Shown here: positions 1 to 6,694 of the stretch, piece after piece
Numbering within the stretch: the stretch's first letter is position 1
Layout of the letters: every line of letters begins with the position of its first letter
Assembly (NCBI GenBank): GCA_050010035.1
Contig: JBEKLU010000151.1
Coordinates: 1 to 12,013 of the forward strand
From: Roseiarcus sp050010035
GTDB taxonomy: Bacteria; Pseudomonadota; Alphaproteobacteria; Rhizobiales; Beijerinckiaceae
DNA: 12,013 nt
Reading direction: 5' to 3'
Notes under the pieces: model-generated
Told to the model about the DNA's origin: nothing
The model's database searches: none
What the model saw: the letters and a program-made list of their open reading frames with translations, nothing else
Translations under genes and position numbers: made by a program

Positions 1-1
1 G

Positions 2-307
2 TTACTTGTCAATAGCGGTGGCAGCCCCTCGACCCGCATGAGCAAAATCAATGGCTTGCGTTTCTCGCCGTCGAGCCAAAACAGCTAAAAAGCGCCTATA
101 CTGAGCCAACGTGACAATGCCTTCGGAATCTACCCACTCGGCGGCGTTCGCGTATCGGGCGCTACGGACGTGACGACGCGATTCGGCGCGCCACCGTTCG
201 GCGTTTCGAGATGGATTCTGGCGCGTTGAATCGCCCACGGCCATTCCGTCCAATAGGTAAATTCCGATCCTATCGCCGTGGCGCGGAGCCAGTATTCTGC
301 GCCTCAT
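2..307 (-). CDS. Possible small hypothetical protein (doubtful)
   Basis: A complete 101-codon reverse-strand frame with ATG at 307 and TAA at 2-4. I do not recognise the protein. Its C-terminal half, with the segments AEWVDSEGIVTLAQYRRFL and LAVLARRRE, has a mixed composition that could be a small soluble helical protein, while the N-terminal half is arginine-rich. No convincing Shine-Dalgarno sequence precedes the ATG, and third-position GC is lower than in the certain genes of the window. It may be a real small gene, a remnant of a longer gene, or chance. Confidence 0.25.
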   Translation of the reverse strand: MRRRILAPRHGDRIGIYLLDGMAVGDSTRQNPSRNAERWRAESRRHVRSARYANAAEWVDSEGIVTLAQYRRFLAVLARRRETQAIDFAHAGRGAATAIDK

Positions 308-326
308 GTCAAGGTCGGAAGCGGCC

Positions 327-334
327 GAGGGAGG
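327..334 (+). promoter_or_regulatory. Strong Shine-Dalgarno sequence before small ORF
   Basis: GAGGGAGG lies 5 bases upstream of the ATG at 340. It is the main reason to consider the following 90-codon frame as a gene. Confidence 0.4.
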
Positions 335-339
335 CAGTC

Positions 340-612
340 ATGTTGATATGCAACCTGATCGGAAGCGGTTTGGTCGCGCTAGCAGCGTTCTCCTTTGCGA
401 CAATTCGAGCGCGCGCCAATTGGGAGCCCAGCGCGCTGGATTGGACGATCGGCGCTCAGACGGCGGCTTCGGAACGCCCGCCGGGGCGCGAGAGCGATGG
501 ATCTTGGTCACGCGACTCGTTCGAACCCCGTCGTGGGCTTTGCGAGCTAGGCAATCGGCCGCAGCGCCTCTCTCAGGAGAACCTCGAGCTGTGCGTCCTT
601 GGGTCGCCGTAA
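340..612 (+). CDS. Possible small secreted or membrane-anchored protein
   Basis: A 90-codon frame, ATG 340 to TAA 610-612, directly behind a near-consensus ribosome binding site. Residues 1-26 resemble a Sec signal peptide or single membrane anchor: a hydrophobic stretch (about residues 5-20, LIGSGLVALAAFSFAT) is followed by IRARA, where signal peptidase could cut after ARA. The remainder is hydrophilic and proline/arginine-rich with two cysteines, and matches no family I know. The hydrophobic start supports it; the poorly protein-like second half counts against it, and the tail may be a frameshifted or decaying remnant. It lies 187 bases before the glycosyltransferase gene on the same strand. 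Confidence 0.35.
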   Translation: MLICNLIGSGLVALAAFSFATIRARANWEPSALDWTIGAQTAASERPPGRESDGSWSRDSFEPRRGLCELGNRPQRLSQENLELCVLGSP

Positions 613-798
613 ACAGCTCGGGGCGTTCAACATCAGGGCCGCCAAGATCTCCAACCGCCGTCTTGCTTGCCGTGTTGGGCTCCATCGGCCAGCGAGCGAT
701 GCTAGTCTTGGCGTGACGACGTAGCAGCGATCGAACAAGGAGCCATATTTTCACCGACGCGCCGTGAGAGTTTGCCTCACCAATTTGAGGGACCCAAG

Positions 799-1917
799 AT
801 GAAGATTGCGCAGATCGCTCCATTGATGGAGAGCGTGCCGCCCCGGCTATATGGGGGGACGGAACGCGTCGTCTCGTATCTGTGCGAAGCGCTGGTGCAG
901 GAGGGGCACGATGTGACGCTATTTGCGAGCGGCGACTCCGTAACATCTGCGCGACTCGTCGCTTGCACAAAGGAGGCGATACGCCTCAATCCCGCCGTTC
1001 AGGACTGCGTGCCGTATTACATGATCATGCTCGATAAGGTACGCCGCAGCTCACATCTTTTCGACATCCTGCATTTCCATATCGACGCCTTCCACATGCC
1101 TCTGTTCCGGGATGTCGCCGCCAAAACGCTTACGACGCTGCATGGACGCCAGGATCTGCCCGACCTCCTTCCCCTGTACCGCGCGTTCCCGGAAATGCCG
1201 CTCGTGTCGGTTTCGAATGCGCAGCGCCAACCGATCGCCGACGCCAATGTCGTGAAGACGATCTATCATGGATTGCCACTCGATCTTCTCGCGCCGACCT
1301 ATGAGGCCCGCGGCGGCTATTTGGCCTTTCTTGGTCGCATTTCTCCCGAAAAACGCCCCGATCGAGCGATCGCCATCGCTAGCGCGCTGGGTCTGCCGCT
1401 AAAGATCGCCGCCAAAATCGACAAGGTGGACGAAGCCTATTTTCGTGAGGTGATCGCGCCCTTGCTCGGCCGCGCCGGCGTGGAGTTCGTCGGAGAGATC
1501 AACGATTGCAACAAGGCAAGATTTCTCGGCGACGCACTTGCGTTGCTCTTTCCAATCGACTGGCCCGAGCCATTTGGACTCGCCATGATCGAAGCGATGG
1601 CGTGCGGAACGCCCGTTCTCGGGTTTCGTTGCGGCTCGGTTCCGGAAGTCGTCGACGACCGTCTCACGGGGCGGATTGTCGCCACAGTCGACGAGGCGAT
1701 CCGTGCGCTGCCCGAGGCGATCCGACTTGATCGGCGCGCGGTGCGGCGGCGCTTCGAGGAGCGCTTCTCGTCCCGGCGCATGGCGAACGACTATCTCGAC
1801 GTCTATCGCAGCATCGGCCGAGGCGCCAAGCTCATCCCTGACCAAGCCGCCTCGGCGCTGGGGCCCAATGTCATCCCTCTCCAGAGAAAGAATGGCGTGG
1901 AACATTATGCGAGTTGA
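799..1917 (+). CDS. Glycosyltransferase family 4 (GT-B fold)
   Basis: A 372-residue GT-B enzyme that would transfer a sugar from an activated (usually nucleotide-sugar) donor in the cytosol; donor and acceptor cannot be read from sequence. The N-terminal Rossmann half carries YGGTERVV (residues 18-25), typical of this group. A mid-protein segment FLGRISPEKRPDRAI (177-191) opens the donor-binding domain. The EX7E motif is present as E257-PFGLAMI-E265, followed by ACGTPVLGF and GSVPEVV. Length is normal for the family. I chose ATG 799 over an upstream in-frame TTG at 772 because GAGG at 787-790 is well spaced for it and the protein then begins with the usual MKIAQIAP strand. The 3' end overlaps the debranching-enzyme gene, implying co-translation and a shared carbohydrate pathway. 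No cognate sugar-nucleotide gene is in view. Confidence 0.9.
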   Translation: MKIAQIAPLMESVPPRLYGGTERVVSYLCEALVQEGHDVTLFASGDSVTSARLVACTKEAIRLNPAVQDCVPYYMIMLDKVRRSSHLFDILHFHIDAFHMPLFRDVAAKTLTTLHGRQDLPDLLPLYRAFPEMPLVSVSNAQRQPIADANVVKTIYHGLPLDLLAPTYEARGGYLAFLGRISPEKRPDRAIAIASALGLPLKIAAKIDKVDEAYFREVIAPLLGRAGVEFVGEINDCNKARFLGDALALLFPIDWPEPFGLAMIEAMACGTPVLGFRCGSVPEVVDDRLTGRIVATVDEAIRALPEAIRLDRRAVRRRFEERFSSRRMANDYLDVYRSIGRGAKLIPDQAASALGPNVIPLQRKNGVEHYAS

Positions 1918-4123
1918 GGCGTCCCCTAGAACGGCAGACGGCGCCGTCGGCTCGATCGACACGATGGCCGAAGCCCCGTTTTACATTGCTTCGACCGGTC
2001 CGTCCGCACGCCCGCGTCGCACGCTCAAACATGACGATACGTTCGCCGTTTTCGACAGCCATGGCGACATGGGCGCGTCAGCCGGCGGGCCCGACGGGCT
2101 ATTCGATCATGACACGCGCTATCTGTCGCGCCTCGAATTGTTGATCAACGGGATGCAACCCTTACTGTTGGGCTCGAGCGTTCGGGACGATGATCTGACG
2201 CTGACGGCGGATCTGACCAATCCGGACATTTTCTACGAGGGTCATATTGCTCTGCAGCGCGACTCGCTTCACATCGTGCGCACCGCCTATCTTTGGAAGA
2301 GCACTGCCCACCAACGGGTGGCCATCAGCAATCACAGCCAGGCGCCGATCGCCTTCACGCTCGCGCTCACTTTCGGCGCCGATTTTGCCGACCTGTTCGA
2401 AGTGCGCAGCCATAAACGTGAGCGGCGCGGACACATGCAAGAGGTTGTCCGCAGCGAGAGCGAAGTCGCCTTCGTCTACATCGGTCTTGATGGGACAGAG
2501 CGGAAAACGAATATTTGCTTCGAGCCGCCGCCGACCCAACTGCTGGCGAGCGCGGCCACCTATCAGGTTCGGTTGGAAGCCGGCAAGATCCTACACATAT
2601 TTGTGTCGGCCGAGTGCCTCAGCTCGCAACTCCCGGAACGCGCCAGCTTTCTAAAGGGACTCGTGGCCGCCAATCGCCATCGCCGTTTTGTGTCGCGCTA
2701 CGCAGGCTCCATGGAGACGTCGAACGACGTGCTCAATGAAGCGCTTTGCCGCGCGATGGCGGATCTTCGGATGCTGATCACGGAGACGCCGGAGGGACTC
2801 TATCCCTATGCCGGCATCCCGTGGTATTCCACCACCTTCGGTCGTGACGGTTTGCTCACGGCCCTGCAAATGCTTTGGTGCGACCCACTGGTCGCGCGGG
2901 GCGTCCTCAGGCGCCTCGCGGCTTATCAGGCGACGACCCTCGACGCGGTCGAGAATGCGGAACCGGGCAAGATCCTGCACGAGATGCGCGGCGGCGAAAT
3001 GGCCGCTCTGAAAGAGGTGCCTTTTGGTCTCTATTATGGCTCGGTCGACTCGACGCCGCTCTTCGTGATTCTGGTCGGGCTCTATGTCGAACGCACCGAT
3101 GATGAAGCCACGTTGCGCGAGCTGTGGCCGGCTGTCGAAAAGGCGCTGGATTGGATGGATTCGTCCGGCGATCCGGATGGCGACGGATTTCTCGAATATG
3201 ATGGGAACGGCGACCAGGGGCTGAGCCATGGCTTGCGGAATCAAGGGTGGAAAGATTCCTTCGACGCGGTCTACCATCTTGATGGAGAACTGGCGCAGGG
3301 TCCTATCGCCCTGTGCGAGGTCCAAGGCTACGCCTATGCCGCAAAGCGATCGGCGGCGCGATGTGCGCGACGCTTAGGTCAGCACGAAGCGGCGGCGAAG
3401 TTGGATCGAGCCGCGGATGATCTGGCGGTCCGATTCGAGGACGCTTTCTGGTGCGAGGATATCGGTCTCTATGCGATGGCGCTCGATGGAGCGAAGCGGG
3501 CTTGCCGAGTGCGAGCATCCAATGCCGGGCATCTCCTATGGACTGGGATAGCGTCCCCGGATCGCGCTCGCCGTGTCGCCGACGCGATGATCTCGGCGGA
3601 TTTCTTCTCGGGGTGGGGAATTCGGACGATCGCCAAGGACGAGCCGCGTTACAATCCGATGTCCTATCATAATGGTTCGATCTGGCCGCATGACAACTCT
3701 TTCATCGCGCTTGGACTATCGCGGTATGGGTTTCAGCAGCACGTGGACAAGATATTCGAGGCGATGCTGGCCGCCGCCAGTTACATGGAATTGCGGCGAT
3801 TGCCTGAATTGTTTTGCGGTTTTCGTAGACGCCCCGGAGCGGGACCCACGCTCTATCCCGTGGCCTGTTCCCCCCAAGCGTGGGCCAGCGGCTCCCTTTT
3901 CCTGATGATTCAGGCCGCGCTCGGGATCGAATTCGATCCGGCCGCAAGAGCGATCCGCTTCCGCAATCCGCGGCTCCCCCCTTCCTTTGATCAAATTGTC
4001 TTGCGCCAACTTCGGTTGAACGACGCAATGGTCGATATCGAACTCAAGCGGTCGGGCTCGGATGTTTCGATGCGCGTCCTGCGAAGCACCGGCGCCGTTC
4101 AAGTTTCGATGATTGTCGGCTGA
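1907..4123 (+). CDS. Amylo-alpha-1,6-glucosidase / glycogen-debranching-type enzyme
   Basis: A 738-residue protein with the two-part layout of bacterial amylo-alpha-1,6-glucosidase-like proteins. A beta-rich N-terminal domain (about 25-235) begins RTLKHDDTFAVFDSHGD and includes GLFDHDTRYLSRLEL. An (alpha/alpha)6-barrel follows (about 270-675), with YAGIPWYSTTFGRDGLLTAL (301-320), a carboxylate-rich DGDGFLEYDG (424-433), NQGWKDSFDAV (445-455) and YHNGSIWPHDNSFIALG (587-603). The family hydrolyses alpha-glucosidic links, classically alpha-1,6 branches; the exact substrate is inferred. The start is uncertain: ATG 1907 overlaps the glycosyltransferase stop by 11 bases, while ATG 1892 and ATG 1964 are alternatives. 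ATG 1964 starts MAEAPFYIAS, just ahead of the conserved region, giving 719 residues. No signal peptide is evident, so it is probably cytosolic. Confidence 0.88.
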   Translation: MRVEASPRTADGAVGSIDTMAEAPFYIASTGPSARPRRTLKHDDTFAVFDSHGDMGASAGGPDGLFDHDTRYLSRLELLINGMQPLLLGSSVRDDDLTLTADLTNPDIFYEGHIALQRDSLHIVRTAYLWKSTAHQRVAISNHSQAPIAFTLALTFGADFADLFEVRSHKRERRGHMQEVVRSESEVAFVYIGLDGTERKTNICFEPPPTQLLASAATYQVRLEAGKILHIFVSAECLSSQLPERASFLKGLVAANRHRRFVSRYAGSMETSNDVLNEALCRAMADLRMLITETPEGLYPYAGIPWYSTTFGRDGLLTALQMLWCDPLVARGVLRRLAAYQATTLDAVENAEPGKILHEMRGGEMAALKEVPFGLYYGSVDSTPLFVILVGLYVERTDDEATLRELWPAVEKALDWMDSSGDPDGDGFLEYDGNGDQGLSHGLRNQGWKDSFDAVYHLDGELAQGPIALCEVQGYAYAAKRSAARCARRLGQHEAAAKLDRAADDLAVRFEDAFWCEDIGLYAMALDGAKRACRVRASNAGHLLWTGIASPDRARRVADAMISADFFSGWGIRTIAKDEPRYNPMSYHNGSIWPHDNSFIALGLSRYGFQQHVDKIFEAMLAAASYMELRRLPELFCGFRRRPGAGPTLYPVACSPQAWASGSLFLMIQAALGIEFDPAARAIRFRNPRLPPSFDQIVLRQLRLNDAMVDIELKRSGSDVSMRVLRSTGAVQVSMIVG

Positions 4124-4131
4124 CCCACGAT

Positions 4132-4166
4132 CGGGCATTACGGGCATTACGGCATTACGGGCATTA
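4132..4166 (+). repeat. 9-base tandem repeat CGGGCATTA (four units)
   Basis: Four consecutive units begin at 4132, 4141, 4150 and 4158. The third lacks one G, so lengths are 9, 9, 8 and 9. The array starts 8 bases after the debranching-enzyme stop codon and runs into ACGGGGACAGGATACGAATT. That following sequence resembles, from memory, sequence found near REP-associated transposases in other bacteria; this is a weak inference, and no transposase frame is present here. Confidence 0.75.
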
Positions 4167-4289
4167 CGGGGACAGGATACGAATTGCGCTATTTCACGAT
4201 GCACCTGAAGGCTCAGGATTTTCCTGGCCAGAACTGCCCCGCCTCTCTCCGCAACACACCGCGCCGTCTTTCCTCATGGCTGCCAAGAC

Positions 4290-4413
4290 TTCCGAAGCCA
4301 AGAGGCTGTCAAGGGCGCGCCCATAGCCCGTCGAGAGACGGGCGTCTCTCGACGCCCTATGCGCGCGCCGCCGCAGGCGGGCTTCGCCCCTTGACAGCCC
4401 CTCGGCTTCGGAA
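4290..4413. repeat. 124-base long inverted repeat with inner palindromes
   Basis: Left arm 4290-4315 (TTCCGAAGCC...GGCTGTCAAGGG) pairs with right arm 4388-4413 (CCCTTGACAGCC...GGCTTCGGAA). It is 26 positions long with mismatches only at 4300/4403 and 4303/4400. The region between the arms contains a separate double-hairpin element at 4322-4361. As RNA the whole unit would form a very stable branched stem. It could be a miniature mobile element, a strong structured 3' end for the upstream transcript, or a nested repeat insertion. No clear target-site duplication was found at its edges. Confidence 0.7.
4322..4361 (+). repeat. Double-hairpin palindromic element, copy 1
   Basis: CATAG (4322-4326) and CTATG (4357-4361) bound two adjacent hairpins that share bases: GCCCGTC-GAGA-GACGGGC at 4326-4343 and GGGCGTC-TCTC-GACGCCC at 4340-4357. 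A single longer stem (CGTCGAGAGA/TCTCTCGACG, 4329-4338 with 4345-4354) competes with them. The same element occurs in opposite orientation at 4850-4886, so this is a dispersed REP-like repeat rather than a one-off hairpin. Confidence 0.7.
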
Positions 4414-4415
4414 AG

Positions 4416-4705
4416 AAACGCTTCCATGAAGTCGACTGCGCTCTCTGCCGAACTTGCACGGCGCCGGCGTCGCGGCGGTCGGCTTTCGCGTTGGCGCATG
4501 CGGCGCCGCGCTTGCCCGAGGGCCCTCGCGGAAATCGCCGCCGACAATTTCTTTCCGATAATCAGAATTAGCGCTATGTTGAATCGCGAGGGCGTTCGGC
4601 AGGGCGTCGCCGGGCCGCCCATCGCGGTCGAGACGACGCAGAAATCGGAGAAAGCGCGATTCCGGCTCCACTGACCGCTAACCCCTTGATTTCCCTCGAA
4701 ACGGC
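4416..4705. other. Non-coding stretch with no recognised gene
   Basis: About 290 bases between the long inverted repeat and the A-tract array. Short frames on both strands are arginine-rich and lack ribosome binding sites, so I call no gene. The only structure noticed is a perfect 12-base palindrome, CGAGGGCCCTCG, at 4517-4528. No convincing promoter was found. Confidence 0.5.
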
Positions 4706-4710
4706 CAAGG

Positions 4711-4806
4711 AAAAAAGCTTGGAAATCCTTGGAAAAGTTTGGAAAAGCTTGGAATTCCCTTGGAATTTCCTTGGAAAAGTTTGGAAATCCTTGAAAAAGC
4801 TTGGGG
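4711..4806. repeat. A-tract array with helical (about 10.25-base) period
   Basis: Degenerate repeats of the form NCTTGGAAAA. TTGG occurs at 4719, 4729, 4739, 4749, 4760, 4771, 4781 and 4801, with a variant TTGA at 4791. The spacings are 10, 10, 10, 11, 11, 10, 10 and 10, a mean of 10.25 bases, close to one DNA turn. Each unit carries an A-rich run on the same strand, which is the classical arrangement for intrinsically bent DNA. The stretch is strikingly AT-rich against its surroundings. It ends about 190 bases before the next gene, so it could influence that promoter, bind a nucleoid protein, or be a slippage-grown simple repeat without function. Confidence 0.75.
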
Positions 4807-4839
4807 CGCTGCGCTGTGACCCACCGCCCTCACCCTACT

Positions 4840-4897
4840 CTCTCCCGCATAGGGCGTTCGGAAGAACGCCCGTCTTTCGACGGGCTACGCGGGAGAG
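4840..4897 (-). repeat. Double-hairpin palindromic element, copy 2 (inverted)
   Basis: Outer arms CTCTCCCGC (4840-4848) and GCGGGAGAG (4889-4897) enclose two hairpins that share bases: GGGCGTTC-GGAA-GAACGCCC (4852-4871) and GCCCGTC-TTTC-GACGGGC (4868-4885). The reverse complement of 4850-4886 follows copy 1 closely: both read TAGCCCGTCGA, then AGACGGGCGT, then end CGCCCTAT. It lies 100 bases before the GTG start of the next gene, where it could act as a transcriptional barrier or mRNA leader structure. Confidence 0.7.
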
Positions 4898-4983
4898 GGG
4901 CGCGAACGCCAATAGCGGCCCGCCCTCCAAGCTTGCGCCCTCCGCCCCTTCCTGCCAAACAGGCGCGCACTCTCATTCCGGCC

Positions 4984-4990
4984 GGAGGAG
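4984..4990 (+). promoter_or_regulatory. Ribosome binding site fixing a GTG start
   Basis: GGAGGAG ends 6 bases before GTG 4997. There is no competing ATG nearby in that frame, so it decides the start of the ThDP-enzyme gene. Confidence 0.8.
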
Positions 4991-4996
4991 CCTCTC

Positions 4997-6679
4997 GTGA
5001 CGCACGCCGCGCGACTGCGAACCGGCGGACAAATCCTCGTCGATCAGCTCGTCGCCCAGGGGGTCGAGCGGGTCTATTGCGTGCCGGGCGAATCGTACCT
5101 GGCCGCGCTCGACGCGCTCTACGATTCCAAGATCGAGGTCGTCGTCTGCCGGCAGGAGGCGGGCGCGGCGATCATGGCGTTGACCGAGGGGCGGCTGACC
5201 GGGCGGCCGGGGGTGTGCTTCGTCACCCGCGGGCCAGGGGCGACCAACGCCGCGCACGGCGTCCACATCGCCGAGCACGATTCGGCGCCGATGATTCTCT
5301 TCGTCGGCCAGGTCGAGCGCGCGATGCGCGGGCGCGGCGCCTTCCAGGAGATGGACTACTGCGCCTTCTTCGGCTCGACCGCCAAATGGGCGAGCGAGGT
5401 CGACGATCCCGCCCGCCTGCCGGAGATCGTCCAGCGCGCGTTCCACACCGCGATGCAGGGCCGCCCAGGCCCGGTCGTTCTCGCGCTGCCCGAGGACATG
5501 CTCGCCGAGACGGCGGAGGTCGCCGACGCGCCGCGCGTCGAGCCGGCGCCGATCTGGCCGGGCCAGGCGCAAATGGCCGAATTGCAGAAGATGCTGTGGG
5601 CGGCCAAGGCCCCGATCGCGATCGTCGGCGGCGGTGGCTGGAGCGAGCGCGCCGGCGCCGCGGTGATGCGCTTCGCCGAGCGCTTCGACCTGCCGGTCGC
5701 TTCCTCCTTCCGTCGCGCCAGCCTCGTCGACGGCGGACTTCCCCATTACGTCGGCGAGATCGGCATCGGCCCCAACCCGAAGCTCAAAGGCCGCATCGAG
5801 GCGGCCGACCTCGTGCTGCTGATCGGCGCCCGCATGTCGGAAGCGTCCTCGCAGGGCTATACGCTCTTCGCCGTCCCCGAGCCGCGCCAAAAACTCGTCC
5901 ACGTCCACGCCGACGCGCTGGAGATCGGCCGCGTCTATCATCCCAGCCTCGGCATCGTCGCGACGCCGCCGGCGTTTTGCGCCGCGCTCGAAGGCCTCGA
6001 GCCGCCGGGCGCTTGTCCCTGGAGCGAAGCGACGCGCGCGGCGCGCGCCGAGTATCTCGCCTGGAGCGACGTCGCGCCGGCGGGTCCGGGGCGGGTGCAG
6101 CTCGGCCAGATCATGCTGCAATTGCGCGAGGCGGCGCCGGACGCGATCGTCACCAACGGCGCCGGCAATTTCACCCTGTGGCCCGGCCGCTACTTGCGCT
6201 TCCGCCGTTTCGGCCAGCAGATCGGCTCGACCTCCGGCTCGATGGGCTTCGGCGTGCCGGCGGCGGTCGCCGCCAAGCGCATATTCGGCGATCGCACCGT
6301 GGTCGCCTTCTCCGGCGACGGCGATTTCCTGATGAACGGGCAGGAATTCGCCACCGCCGCGCAATACGATCTGCCCATCGTCGTCGTCGTCGTCGACAAC
6401 GGCATGTACGGCACCATCCGCATGCATCAGGAGCGCGAATATCCCGGCCGCATCAGCGCGACCGCGTTGCGCAATCCCGATTTCGCCGCCCTTGCGCGGG
6501 CGTTCGGCGGCTACGGCGAAACGGTCGAGGAAACCTCGGAGTTCCTGCCCGCCTTCGCGCGCGCGCTGCAATCGGGCAAGCCGGCGATCCTGCACGTGAA
6601 GGTCGACCCGGAGGCGATCACGCCGACGACGACCTTGAGCGCGATCCGCGCCGCCGCGTTGCAGCGCCGCTCCGCATGA
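4997..6679 (+). CDS. ThDP-dependent enzyme, acetolactate-synthase-like large subunit
   Basis: A 560-residue cytosolic thiamine-diphosphate enzyme with the usual three domains: pyrimidine-binding (1-170), central Rossmann-like (185-335) and pyrophosphate-binding (365-540). E54, in VVVCRQEAGAA, is the expected cofactor-activating glutamate. TRGPGATNAAHGV follows at 77-89. The metal/pyrophosphate motif is GDGDF (440-444) ending at N468 (VVVDNGMYG), and STSGSMGFGVPAA (411-423) is typical. Relatives decarboxylate 2-oxoacids or join them. A real IlvB needs a regulatory subunit, and no ilvN-like gene follows, so branched-chain amino-acid synthesis is not supported. Oxalyl-CoA decarboxylase or sulfoacetaldehyde acetyltransferase are other family members I cannot exclude, though the length and N-terminus look most like the generic acetolactate-synthase-like group. 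The TauE gene starts 15 bases downstream. Confidence 0.88.
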   Translation: MTHAARLRTGGQILVDQLVAQGVERVYCVPGESYLAALDALYDSKIEVVVCRQEAGAAIMALTEGRLTGRPGVCFVTRGPGATNAAHGVHIAEHDSAPMILFVGQVERAMRGRGAFQEMDYCAFFGSTAKWASEVDDPARLPEIVQRAFHTAMQGRPGPVVLALPEDMLAETAEVADAPRVEPAPIWPGQAQMAELQKMLWAAKAPIAIVGGGGWSERAGAAVMRFAERFDLPVASSFRRASLVDGGLPHYVGEIGIGPNPKLKGRIEAADLVLLIGARMSEASSQGYTLFAVPEPRQKLVHVHADALEIGRVYHPSLGIVATPPAFCAALEGLEPPGACPWSEATRAARAEYLAWSDVAPAGPGRVQLGQIMLQLREAAPDAIVTNGAGNFTLWPGRYLRFRRFGQQIGSTSGSMGFGVPAAVAAKRIFGDRTVVAFSGDGDFLMNGQEFATAAQYDLPIVVVVVDNGMYGTIRMHQEREYPGRISATALRNPDFAALARAFGGYGETVEETSEFLPAFARALQSGKPAILHVKVDPEAITPTTTLSAIRAAALQRRSA

Positions 6680-6694
6680 CGAGCGCCGGCCGCG

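Noticed and set aside
4517..4528. Perfect 12-base palindrome CGAGGGCCCTCG
   Set aside because: It has no loop, no neighbouring promoter and no second copy; short GC palindromes are expected at this base composition.
4184..4674. Several short frames on both strands through the long inverted repeat
   Set aside because: They are composed of palindromic repeat sequence, arginine-rich, and without ribosome binding sites.
4686..5000. 104-codon forward frame translating the A-tract array (GKVWKSL-type peptide repeats)
   Set aside because: The repeated peptide is only the translation of a DNA repeat that changes register at its 11-base units, and there is no ribosome site before the start.
6379..6400. 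Run of GTC triplets encoding five valines in the ThDP enzyme
   Set aside because: It falls in the hydrophobic beta-strand just before the cofactor-binding Asn, where valine/isoleucine runs are normal for the family.
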